Shown piece after piece: positions 1 through 5,824 of a stretch of DNA of 10,880 nucleotides; position 1 is the stretch's first letter; the number at the start of each line of letters is the position of its first letter. This DNA is from JAYEHK01 sp034659475. Lineage in GTDB: Bacteria > Bacillota > Syntrophomonadia > Syntrophomonadales > Syntrophomonadaceae. The stretch is taken from contig JAYEHK010000140.1 in NCBI GenBank assembly GCA_034659475.1, forward strand, positions 1 through 10,880, read 5' to 3'. The position numbers and the translations under genes were made by a program. The notes under the pieces were generated by a model that saw only the letters and a list, made by a program, of their open reading frames with translations, searched no databases and was not told the DNA's origin.

Positions 1-132
1 ATTAGACTCCAGAGGTTCAATTTCTTTCCCCTCTGCTAACCAAGCTACAGGGATTCTGCTTGTTTCCCTAGCGGGACTACCTCCCGCTGAACATGCCAGC
101 CTTGCTGGACATACAACCGTCCCCGGTGTTCC
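1..132. other. Structured non-coding segment at window edge
   Basis: No credible gene is visible. Three short inverted repeats follow one another: CAGAGG/CCTCTG (10-15 with 30-35), AGCGGG/CCCGCT (70-75 with 83-88), and ATGCCAGC pairing with GCTGG-a-CAT (93-100 with 104-112, one bulged A). A fourth small one, ACCG/CGGT (116-119 with 124-127), sits just past the amidohydrolase stop on the minus strand. The 115-131 sequence (AACCGTCCCCGGTGTTC) resembles a GC-rich palindromic motif I associate with REP-like or IS200-type repeats in firmicutes. This could be the 3' flank of the amidohydrolase transcript, the end of a mobile element or a structured RNA; the sequence does not decide. Confidence 0.35.
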
Positions 133-1695
133 TCATATCTTCCCCCGACTGACCAAAGATCGTAAAATGAGTTTCATAGCAGATGTACTCATACCTTCAT
201 ATTTTTGGCCTCTAAAGTATGTTTCTTCTACTGATATATTTCTCAATTCGCTTACAGGAAGCTCCAGCGGATTGTGACTCAATGCAGTAAAATTCGCCCA
301 CTTACCCGGGGTAAGGGTACCCAGGTCTTTTTCATCAAAGCTAAACTGCGCTGGCCAGATGGTATGCATCTTCAGTGCTTCATAGACAGGCAGGCTCTGT
401 GAAGGGTTAGGATGATTACAGGTATTATGTATGGACAGGATTGGATCAGGGATGGTACAAGGACCATCGGAGCCAGCCGACAGAAGGAGTCCAGCCTCAC
501 GCATATCTTTAAAAGGAAGTATCATCTCGGCTCGTTTACCCAGAATCTTTTCCAGATACTCCATAGGCTCTTCGCGCCAATCCAGAAAATTCGGCTGCAC
601 AGCCAGGTGAAGCTTGAGGCGGGCAGCTCTCTCCAACTGTTCTGGACGGCTAAGGTCAGCATGGATAATAATATGTCGGTGATCAGCCCGTGGACAGTCC
701 TTTAGAGCATATTCATAGGCCGTTAATGCCTGCTCAAAAGCAGCATCACCTATGGCATGCATTGAAACCTGTAAACCAGCCCGATTTGCCTCTCTAACAA
801 AATCATTTACCTCTTGCTGGGAGTATATCAATACCCCTTTGTTAACTGAATTATGAGTATAAGGTTCAAACAAAGCAGCATCTTCGGAGCCAAAACACCC
901 ATCCAGGGCACAGGCAAAGCAACCGCCGATGCGCGTGAGCTTACGTTTGATAACCTTTTTGGGTTCCATCGTCTGCATGTACAGTCGAAATTCCTGGGGC
1001 AGGGCTTTGCCTATTTTCATCATGAGGTCGAAGTCTTTATCACCCGGAAAGCCATTCGCCTCTACACTGTGGATCAGCCCTATCCCTCGCCGGGCCATGA
1101 AATCAGCGCCCTGTATCATACTTCCAACCATGTTCAGGGGGTTCATCATTTTGGTCACATGCTGTACGCTTGTGTAATGTGAATTAACGTAGAGCCATCC
1201 GCTGCTCTCATTAAAATCCGGATCATTTAGTACTTCAGGAGGAAAGAGTTCGATCAGTGCAGAGTTGGCCACAGCGGCATGCCCATCATATTTTTCGATG
1301 AGCAAAGGCCGTGAGGTCATTTTATCCAGGTCAGCACGTTCTACCAGGCGACTTTCTTCAACAGTGTGCGCCGACACCCCAAAACCAAATAGAAACTTAT
1401 CTTTTGGATGCTGTTCTTCATATTTTTTTATGATGGCAACCATTTCATCGAAGTTCTTCGCACAACTAAGATTGAGTCCAAAGTGAAACAACGAAAAACT
1501 GCCAAAGTGAATATGGGTATCGGCAAAAGCAGGTAACACACATTTCCCATTCAGGTCCACCACCGTTCCACCCTTGTATTTCTCCGGTATCGAATCACCC
1601 GTAAAGACGATCCTTCCTTTTTCTTCAATCATTACCGAAAAGATATGATCATTTTCATCACAGGATATAAATGCAGCATTTGTAAAAATTCTCAC
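133..1695 (-). CDS. YtcJ-type metal-dependent amidohydrolase (amidohydrolase family 3)
   Basis: A complete 520-residue protein of the amidohydrolase superfamily, likely a cytosolic metal-dependent hydrolase of an amide- or imide-like compound; the substrate cannot be read from sequence. The metal-site signatures are in order: HIH (H61, H63) after the N-terminal beta-sandwich strand in LPAFADTHIH, MHAIGD (H313), IIIHA (H345) and GSDGP (D410). DGCFGSEDAAL at 265-275 matches the DG-x-x-GS-x-x-AAL segment seen in YtcJ-like enzymes. Length is normal for the family. The start is GTG (complement of 1693-1695), chosen because AGGAGG lies 8 bases upstream (complement of 1704-1709). There is no signal peptide or membrane segment. 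The gene is divergent from the methyltransferase at 2055, with 359 bases between them. Family assignment is firm; specificity is unknown. Confidence 0.9.
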   Translation of the reverse strand: MRIFTNAAFISCDENDHIFSVMIEEKGRIVFTGDSIPEKYKGGTVVDLNGKCVLPAFADTHIHFGSFSLFHFGLNLSCAKNFDEMVAIIKKYEEQHPKDKFLFGFGVSAHTVEESRLVERADLDKMTSRPLLIEKYDGHAAVANSALIELFPPEVLNDPDFNESSGWLYVNSHYTSVQHVTKMMNPLNMVGSMIQGADFMARRGIGLIHSVEANGFPGDKDFDLMMKIGKALPQEFRLYMQTMEPKKVIKRKLTRIGGCFACALDGCFGSEDAALFEPYTHNSVNKGVLIYSQQEVNDFVREANRAGLQVSMHAIGDAAFEQALTAYEYALKDCPRADHRHIIIHADLSRPEQLERAARLKLHLAVQPNFLDWREEPMEYLEKILGKRAEMILPFKDMREAGLLLSAGSDGPCTIPDPILSIHNTCNHPNPSQSLPVYEALKMHTIWPAQFSFDEKDLGTLTPGKWANFTALSHNPLELPVSELRNISVEETYFRGQKYEGMSTSAMKLILRSLVSRGKI

Positions 1696-1812
1696 TATAG
1701 ACCCCTCCTACTACCGTAATCATTTGCTCTGCATGATTTGGATATTTTTAATCTTACAGAATTATTATCCCATATTTGTTCTTCGACTTTTTATTTGTAA
1801 ATCCTTGTTAAT

Positions 1813-1839
1813 AGCCAAAAAAGGTACCTTTTTGTGGCT
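1813..1839. repeat. Near-perfect palindrome centred on GGTACC
   Basis: The arms AGCCA-AAAAA-GG and CC-TTTTT-(g)-TGGCT pair fully except for one bulged G at 1834. It lies in the non-coding gap between the divergent amidohydrolase and methyltransferase genes. It may be a symmetric protein-binding site or a hairpin in a leader. The A-tract and T-tract give a terminator look in both directions, but no transcript obviously ends here. Confidence 0.6.
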
Positions 1840-1857
1840 TGTATGTATTATCAGCGA

Positions 1858-1921
1858 AAGCAGAGGGACGTTCTTTTTGCTTCCTTTTTTCTATAGCAGT
1901 GTTAAGAACCCCCCTCTGCTT
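1858..1921. repeat. Long imperfect inverted repeat, REP/MITE-like
   Basis: AAGCAGAGGG (1858-1867) pairs with CCCTCTGCTT (1912-1921), and inside it GTTCTT (1870-1875) pairs with AAGAAC (1904-1909). Two mismatched pairs separate the stems and the loop is 28 bases. The GAGGGACGTTCTT arm is reminiscent of GGGACGGTTCTT-type palindromes scattered in firmicute genomes, and CCCCTCTGCT (1911-1920) recurs exactly at 28-37. No coding sequence covers it. The REP/MITE reading is inference. Confidence 0.5.
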
Positions 1922-1925
1922 CCCC

Positions 1926-1954
1926 TTGTGTCTTGCAGACACAGATGATAGAAT
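1926..1954 (+). promoter_or_regulatory. Probable promoter of the SAM methyltransferase, with overlapping dyad
   Basis: TTGTGT (1926-1931), a 17-base spacer and TAGAAT (1949-1954) form a sigma-A-like promoter. TG at 1946-1947 makes an extended -10. A perfect dyad, TGTGTC/GACACA (1927-1932 with 1938-1943), overlaps the -35 and spacer, a position where a repressor could act. The expected start near 1961 leaves a leader of about 94 bases. Confidence 0.45.
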
Positions 1955-1982
1955 CCGCATATAGATTAATCAAACGAGGTGT

Positions 1983-2011
1983 AAATATAGCATGAAAAGA
2001 AAACTATATTT
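1983..2011 (+). promoter_or_regulatory. Leader inverted repeat before the methyltransferase
   Basis: AAATATAG (1983-1990) and CTATATTT (2004-2011) are a perfect 8-base inverted repeat with a 13-base spacer. It lies in the predicted untranslated leader, 29 bases before the AAGGAG ribosome site at 2040-2045. It is a candidate operator or weak RNA hairpin; its AT-rich content makes coincidence possible. Confidence 0.35.
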
Positions 2012-2054
2012 CAAATATTGACTGCTGGTTGGATTAATGAAGGAGTGCGTATGA

Positions 2055-2879
2055 ATGGATATAAATATTGATTATTTCGAACAGCTATGGGAAGAAGCTT
2101 TTAAGGAGGATCACAAAGCAGACAGCCGGACCTCATGGGACAACCGGGCTGAAGAATTCAACCGAAATGACCCTGATGAGCGCATTGGCAAAATCAGCGC
2201 GCTATTACTGGAGAAACAGATGCTGCAAAAAGGCAGTACGGTTTTGGATATCGGCTGTGGACCCGGTAAATTCGTTCTGGCATTTGCCCCACGAGCCAAA
2301 AGCGTTGCAGGAGTAGATATCTCCCCTAAGATGCTGCAATATGCAACGGAAAATGCAGCCGCTCTTGGCCTCGACAATACGGAGTTCAGGGAATTAGATT
2401 GGCGAAATGCTGATCTAGCGGCTTTAAACTGGCGGAAAAAGTTCAGCCTGGTGACAGGCATCATGTCTCCCGCCCTTAGTAACCCAAACAGTCTGGAGAA
2501 AATGATCGAGGCCAGCAATGAATACTGCTTGCTTTGTCATTTTGTTGAACGGCAGGATTCGATCATGGATGTATTAAGAAAAGTCATCCTTGGATGGAAT
2601 ACTGATGATGAGTTCGGTAATAAAGCACTCTACTGCAGCTTAAACATCCTCTGGCTTAAAAAGCTATTCCCGGAGATCGTTTATTTTGATACGGAAAGAG
2701 AAATAACCCGACCTTTGGAAAGAGCTGGCAAGCATTATATTACCAAGCTTGAAATGAACACCACCCTGACAGCAGCCCAAAAATCAGATGTCCTGGATTT
2801 TTTGAAGAATACGGCTGAAAATGGGATGATCAGGGAGACGATTACGGCTAGAATTGCGTGTATATATTGGAGGAATTGA
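2055..2879 (+). CDS. Class I SAM-dependent methyltransferase, substrate unknown
   Basis: A 274-residue cytosolic methyltransferase of the Rossmann-fold class. Motif I is VLDIGCGPG at 63-71 (SAM-binding glycine loop), followed by the acidic strand-2 motif VAGVDIS at 84-90 and FRELDW around 111-116. The N terminus (about 1-58) is helical and charged. The region after about 150 is a family-specific cap rich in aromatic and charged residues, which I cannot tie to a substrate. The ATG at 2055 is preferred because AAGGAG at 2040-2045 lies 9 bases upstream; an ATG at 2051 is out of frame and stops quickly. It is divergently transcribed from the amidohydrolase and appears monocistronic. It could modify a small molecule, a metabolite or a protein. 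Confidence 0.85.
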   Translation: MDINIDYFEQLWEEAFKEDHKADSRTSWDNRAEEFNRNDPDERIGKISALLLEKQMLQKGSTVLDIGCGPGKFVLAFAPRAKSVAGVDISPKMLQYATENAAALGLDNTEFRELDWRNADLAALNWRKKFSLVTGIMSPALSNPNSLEKMIEASNEYCLLCHFVERQDSIMDVLRKVILGWNTDDEFGNKALYCSLNILWLKKLFPEIVYFDTEREITRPLERAGKHYITKLEMNTTLTAAQKSDVLDFLKNTAENGMIRETITARIACIYWRN

Positions 2880-2906
2880 AGCCGCACCCCAAAGATGCAG
2901 CAGAAT

Positions 2907-2942
2907 CATCATAATTTTTCATGAATCAGGATGATGTTTTTT
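2907..2942 (+). terminator. Possible weak intrinsic terminator after the methyltransferase
   Basis: CATCAT (2907-2912) can pair with ATGATG (2931-2936), directly followed by six T residues (2937-2942). The stem is short and AT-rich with an 18-base loop, so the position and the T-run are the main support. Confidence 0.35.
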
Positions 2943-3000
2943 GAATTTTATTAATTTGATAATTTATTGCAGGATAACCCCTTTACTTTGTAGAACATAT

Positions 3001-3058
3001 GTTTCAATGACTTATAGAGTCATATAGTAATGCAGTTAACGTTTCAAAAAGCTTATAG
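3001..3058 (+). promoter_or_regulatory. Direct repeats and dyad upstream of the 82-residue gene
   Basis: GTTTCAA-n3-CTTATAG (3001-3017) recurs as GTTTCAA-n4-CTTATAG (3041-3058), about 40 bases apart, or roughly four helical turns. The first copy overlaps a perfect dyad ATGACT/AGTCAT (3007-3012 with 3018-3023). The arrangement suggests a pair of regulator sites in the promoter or leader of the gene at 3074; I could not place a convincing -35/-10 pair. Confidence 0.4.
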
Positions 3059-3073
3059 GAAGGGGGTTATGAA

Positions 3074-3322
3074 ATGTGTATTAAAGCCGAAGACAATTTT
3101 GGTTTCACTATTGCTGATGACCTTAATTTTTTCGGAGACCATGTTGATGGGATCTATTTTGATCGAATTGATATTTATCCTCCATTTGGGCTAACTCACA
3201 AGACCTATACAATTAATGATGGCTCCTTTGATTTAGGCGTTCTTCTTCTTGAAACCTTTGGTGATGAATTTATTCAGGTAATTGACACGGGTGGGAAACG
3301 TATCTATAAGTTACAAAGGTAA
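3074..3322 (+). CDS. Small acidic hypothetical protein
   Basis: An 82-residue protein that I do not recognise. It is acidic and rich in Asp, Phe, Ile and Gly, with alternating hydrophobic and polar residues that suggest a small mainly beta fold. It has no signal peptide, membrane segment or cysteine cluster (one Cys, at position 2). The ATG at 3074 is preceded by AGGAAGGGGG (3057-3066), a strong ribosome site. A competing ATG at 3069 in another frame gives only a 39-codon hydrophobic reading and sits too close to the site. It stands alone between two non-coding stretches, and its upstream direct repeats suggest its own regulation. Its compact coding-like composition argues that it is real, but no function can be assigned. 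Confidence 0.6.
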   Translation: MCIKAEDNFGFTIADDLNFFGDHVDGIYFDRIDIYPPFGLTHKTYTINDGSFDLGVLLLETFGDEFIQVIDTGGKRIYKLQR

Positions 3323-3423
3323 TAAAAATTTATCGAAGTTTCTAGAATATCATTTTTAGCTATTCTCTCTTATCCATTATCCTTTCATTATTGACTTTCA
3401 TTCTAAGGAGATATACGCTTCAG

Positions 3424-3443
3424 CATGGATAGTTTTATCCATG
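3424..3443. promoter_or_regulatory. Perfect hairpin/dyad CATGGATA-gttt-TATCCATG
   Basis: An 8-base perfect inverted repeat with a 4-base loop, inside the displaced copy of the methyltransferase leader. Its core, GGATA with a short spacer and TATCC, is the same as the dyad over the -10 of the intact methyltransferase (3971-3985). That supports a shared operator rather than chance. Confidence 0.5.
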
Positions 3444-3480
3444 AGGCTCATAGGTTACAGAAAAGAGAGAGGTAAGTTTA

Positions 3481-3504
3481 TTGCTTAATTATGTTATAGA
3501 TCTT
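3481..3504 (+). pseudogene. Remnant of a C5-methyltransferase start (first 8 codons)
   Basis: From TTG 3481 the frame reads MLNYVIDL before homology stops. The intact gene begins MPNYVIDLFSGAGG from its TTG at 4045. The ribosome site spacing (AGG, 8 bases, TTG) is the same in both. After codon 8 the frame runs into the antisense of the HTH-like gene and stops at 3526. It encodes nothing useful and is best read as a truncated gene end. Confidence 0.6.
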
Positions 3505-3729
3505 TCACTTTGGAATTACAAACCTTGAAAGCCTAATACCCTTGCTTACTTCCGTTGCATATGATTTATTTATCCCAGATGCCCGAACAATATCAGTCGC
3601 CTTAAAGTTGTTAGCAAGGATAATTGCCGCATTTTTAATCCCGAACAAATGAATCATTGCTACCTGATCACCTGCAGGTGCGTTATCATACATTTCCTTT
3701 AAAATTTCACCTAATTCATTTTCAGTCAT
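3505..3729 (-). CDS. Small HTH-like protein
   Basis: A complete 74-residue protein with the look of a small helix-turn-helix domain. A helical N terminus (about 1-13) is followed by VAMIHLFGIKNAAIIL (about 23-38) and KATDIVRASGINKSYATEVSKGIRL (about 43-67), where ATDIVRASGINKSYATEVSKG resembles the two helices and turn of a DNA-binding unit. I recall similar short proteins annotated as HTH-like, with no known role. The ATG (complement of 3727-3729) has GGGGAGG about 7 bases upstream. The gene faces away from the methyltransferase and lies between the two copies of the methyltransferase 5' region, so it could be a regulator of that locus or the cargo of a small insertion. Regulation of the methyltransferase is inference. 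Confidence 0.7.
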   Translation of the reverse strand: MTENELGEILKEMYDNAPAGDQVAMIHLFGIKNAAIILANNFKATDIVRASGINKSYATEVSKGIRLSRFVIPK

Positions 3730-3953
3730 TTTAAACCTCCCCTATTGGACCTAATCCGTAAATTAACGATTTGTTTTTCTCCATACCAAGATAATAATTG
3801 TATTCGTCATTAACATGTTTTAACCCTTCCGTCGTGACCCAATTTACTCTATATTTGTATTATTTAAATATAAATTTTTTTATATTGTTAATTAATGCAA
3901 CTCGGTAAATGCTAACCGGCTATCTTTACAAATTCTAATAGCCTTGTTCTATT

Positions 3954-4069
3954 TTATTGACTTTGATAACAGGATAAAATATCCTATGTTTGTGGGGGTT
4001 TGTCCAAATCACTCACATCTTTTTACAAAAGTGAGGTTAAACAATTGCCTAATTATGTTATTGATCTTT
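3954..4069 (+). repeat. Intact copy of the duplicated promoter/5' region
   Basis: Partner of 3388-3505. It contains the promoter, the GGATA/TATCC dyad, the GTGAGG ribosome site and the first codons of the complete cytosine methyltransferase. The best-conserved block is 4044-4069, which spans the TTG start and the NYVIDL codons. Confidence 0.7.
3957..3985 (+). promoter_or_regulatory. Probable methyltransferase promoter with a dyad over the -10
   Basis: TTGACT (3957-3962), 17 bases and TATCCT (3980-3985) form a sigma-A-like promoter. AGGATA/TATCCT (3971-3976 with 3980-3985, 3-base loop) is a perfect dyad whose right half is the -10 itself, as expected for an operator. A transcript from about 3992 would give a leader of about 53 bases to TTG 4045 and would leave almost none before the alternative TTG at 4000. 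Confidence 0.5.
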
Positions 4070-5409
4070 TCTCTGGCGCCGGGGGCTTGACCGAAGGTTT
4101 TGCTAGGGAAGGATTTGATATTATTACCCATATTGAAAAAGATCCTTGGGCCTGTGAGACCTTGCGAACGCGTGTCTGCTATCACTGGCTAAAAGAAAAT
4201 AATCGACTTGATATATACAATAACTATTTAAGATCGACTGTGTCTATTAAAAAAAATGCTGCTTTGAAGGAAGAGATTATTTATTCCTGTTATCCTGAAT
4301 TAAATAATCTAGTAAAAAATCGCGTTCTTAACAAGACCTTTGGCAATACTCTTGAAAACCCTGATACCATTTCTTCTGGTGATGCGATCAGATATATCTC
4401 CAATATCGCCCGTCAAAATGGGGTGCAATCCATATCGACAGTTATTGGAGGACCGCCCTGTCAGGCCTACTCTTTAATCGGCAGAGGACGCATGAAAGAA
4501 CAAGCCTCCACCGATGACCGCAATTTTCTTTTTAAATTTTATTTGGATATAGTCAACGAATTCAAACCCAAATTATTCGTTTTTGAAAATGTACCTGGAA
4601 TATTGAGTGCCCAGAATGGTCAGCTGTTTCCAGCAATACGTGAAGAATTTGACCGTATAGGTTACGGTTTTGTTTCCGGACCCAATGCATCTGATCAGGA
4701 AAACATAATTAACTGCAAGGATTACGGAGTGTATCAACCCCGAAGAAGGCTTATCCTGTTTGGTTATCGAATAGCTGACTACCCCCAGGGCTTTACTTAT
4801 CCTGACTTTGCCCAGTTCATGGTAAATTTGGATGAACCGATGAATACAGCAAATGCAATATCCGATTTACCTCACCTGCTTGTAGGACAGGGCTCTGATT
4901 TTTGGTATAGAGAATATGACCATAACCGTGAATTAAGCCGCTATCAATCAATGATGAGAGAGGGTTCCCCGGGTGTATTGAATCACTTTGCCAGGCCACA
5001 CCGAACTGATGATTTGGAGATTTACGCCCTGCAAATAGATGCATCGTTGAGAGGAGAAAAGATTTCCTATAGTCAGCTGCCTGAGAGACTGCAATTACAT
5101 AAGAATAGCGGGAAAAAGGTATTCGAAGATCGCTTTCGGGTACATGGCAGCCAAGAACTACCGCATACCATTGTTGCACATATATCGAAAGATGGTCATT
5201 ATAATATCCATCCTGATCCCAATCAGCGTCGTTCGCTAACTGTCAGGGAAGCCGCGCGTATACAGAGTTTTCCGGACAATTACTTCTTCGAAGGACCCAG
5301 GACGGCACAGTTTGTCCAAGTTGGAAATGCTGTTCCTCCATTACTATCTCATATTATTGCAATGGCTGTAAGGACGGAACTTGAGGCTGCAGGCAATCCA
5401 AATGACTGA
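4045..5409 (+). CDS. DNA (cytosine-5-)-methyltransferase
   Basis: A full C5 DNA methyltransferase (454 residues from TTG 4045) that moves a methyl group from SAM to carbon 5 of cytosine in a specific site. Motifs are in order: I, VIDLFSGAGGL (5-15); IV, GGPPCQ with catalytic Cys139; VI, ENV (181-183); VIII, QPRRR (231-235); the variable target-recognition region (about 240-390); IX, RSLTVREAARIQSFPD (396-411); X, GNAVPP (427-432). About 100 residues are inserted between motifs I and IV. The frame is open from 3970, and a TTG at 4000 would add 15 residues. I prefer 4045 because GTGAGG lies 8 bases upstream, the same arrangement is kept in the displaced copy, and the protein then begins close to motif I. 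The stop overlaps the vsr remnant. No intact restriction endonuclease is recognisable nearby. The target sequence is unknown. Confidence 0.93.
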   Translation: MPNYVIDLFSGAGGLTEGFAREGFDIITHIEKDPWACETLRTRVCYHWLKENNRLDIYNNYLRSTVSIKKNAALKEEIIYSCYPELNNLVKNRVLNKTFGNTLENPDTISSGDAIRYISNIARQNGVQSISTVIGGPPCQAYSLIGRGRMKEQASTDDRNFLFKFYLDIVNEFKPKLFVFENVPGILSAQNGQLFPAIREEFDRIGYGFVSGPNASDQENIINCKDYGVYQPRRRLILFGYRIADYPQGFTYPDFAQFMVNLDEPMNTANAISDLPHLLVGQGSDFWYREYDHNRELSRYQSMMREGSPGVLNHFARPHRTDDLEIYALQIDASLRGEKISYSQLPERLQLHKNSGKKVFEDRFRVHGSQELPHTIVAHISKDGHYNIHPDPNQRRSLTVREAARIQSFPDNYFFEGPRTAQFVQVGNAVPPLLSHIIAMAVRTELEAAGNPND

Positions 5410-5686
5410 TGTATTCTCACCTCAGAAGCGAAGTCAGGTGAGGTCATGCATTCGGGGCAGGGGTACCAAACCAGAAATAATGGCATGACGGTATCTGCGC
5501 AAGCATGGTTTTGGATACAAGAAAACCAGTCTCCCCAATAAACTGGACATTGTACTGACCAAATATAAATATGTTGTTTTTGTAAACGGCTGTTTTTGGC
5601 ACGGGCATGAAGTTTTCAAATATTATCTAATTTCCAAGACGCGAACCGATTGGTGGCTGGAGAAAATATATCGCACAAAAATATAA
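5402..5686 (+). pseudogene. vsr: Broken very-short-patch repair endonuclease (vsr)
   Basis: Vsr enzymes nick beside T:G mismatches left when 5-methylcytosine deaminates, and their genes often sit beside a C5 methyltransferase. The ATG at 5402 overlaps the methyltransferase stop by 8 bases. The frame reads MTDVFSPQKRSQVRSCIRGR and TKPEIMA, then an in-frame TGA (5486-5488), then RYLRKHGFGYK and, without any frameshift, LDIVL (family catalytic Asp, D49), FVNGCFWHGH (61-69) and KTRTDWWLEKI before TAA at 5684. The family expects Arg at the TGA, so a CGA-to-TGA change fits. About 45 C-terminal residues, including the usual WECEL-like end, are absent, as is the Cys normally found near HGH (here HGHEVF). 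With a nonsense codon and a lost C terminus, it is almost surely inactive. Confidence 0.88.
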
Positions 5687-5737
5687 GCCTCTTCAATTAA
5701 ATTGTATAGAGAAATCGAATAACAATAACTCGACTAA

Positions 5738-5763
5738 AAATGTCCTCCAAAAGGAGGACATTT
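5738..5763. terminator. Perfect 11-bp hairpin between the vsr remnant and the GHKL gene
   Basis: AAATGTCCTCC (5738-5748), loop AAAA, GGAGGACATTT (5753-5763). On the plus strand the tail is only moderately T-rich (ATTTCCATTTC); on the minus strand five T residues follow. It plausibly ends transcription from the methyltransferase and makes the downstream pair a separate unit. Because CCTCC and GGAGG are paired, a role in sequestering a ribosome site is also conceivable, but no start codon lies at the right distance. Confidence 0.55.
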
Positions 5764-5824
5764 CCATTTCGTGCGGAAACAATATTTTAACCAGTTTAAT
5801 TTAATCAAAGGAAGGTTGGCAATA

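Larger units (their letters stand above)
3388..3505 (+). repeat. Displaced copy of the C5-methyltransferase promoter and 5' end
   Basis: This stretch is a diverged duplicate of 3954-4069. It opens with TTATTGACTTT (3388-3398, matching 3954-3964 at offset 566). It then carries a GGATA/TATCC hairpin, a GAGAGAGG ribosome site and a TTG codon at 3481. Its last 26 bases (3480-3505) match 4044-4069 at 24 positions (offset 564). Similarity ends at 3505, exactly where the stop codon of the reverse-strand HTH-like gene begins. The middle part is much more diverged than the two ends. Confidence 0.7.

Noticed and set aside
412..1486. Several plus-strand frames of 70-110 codons across the amidohydrolase
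   Set aside because: They are antisense shadows of a well-supported gene.
1724..1948. 74-codon frame in the divergent intergenic region
   Set aside because: Composition is low-complexity and AT-driven, and it runs through the palindromes without a ribosome site.
3069..3188. Hydrophobic 39-codon reading starting at ATG 3069
   Set aside because: It overlaps the 82-residue gene in another frame and its start is 2 bases from the ribosome site; probably a shadow.
3425..3475. Short frame ATG 3425 to TAA 3475 (16 codons) behind AAGGAG, as a leader peptide
   Set aside because: The equivalent frame is not kept in the intact copy of the region, and the hairpin explains the sequence better.
4000..4044. 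TTG at 4000 as the methyltransferase start
   Set aside because: GGGGG ends 1 base before it, the predicted transcript start is only about 8 bases upstream, and the TTG at 4045 has a well-spaced site also kept in the displaced copy.
5486..5488. TGA in vsr read as selenocysteine or tryptophan
   Set aside because: TGA ends the amidohydrolase, both methyltransferases and other genes here, the family has Arg at this position, and the C terminus is missing anyway.
5771..5824. GTG at 5771 as the start of the dual-GHKL protein
   Set aside because: It directly follows the hairpin without a ribosome site; ATG 5825 has AAAGGAAGG 9 bases upstream.
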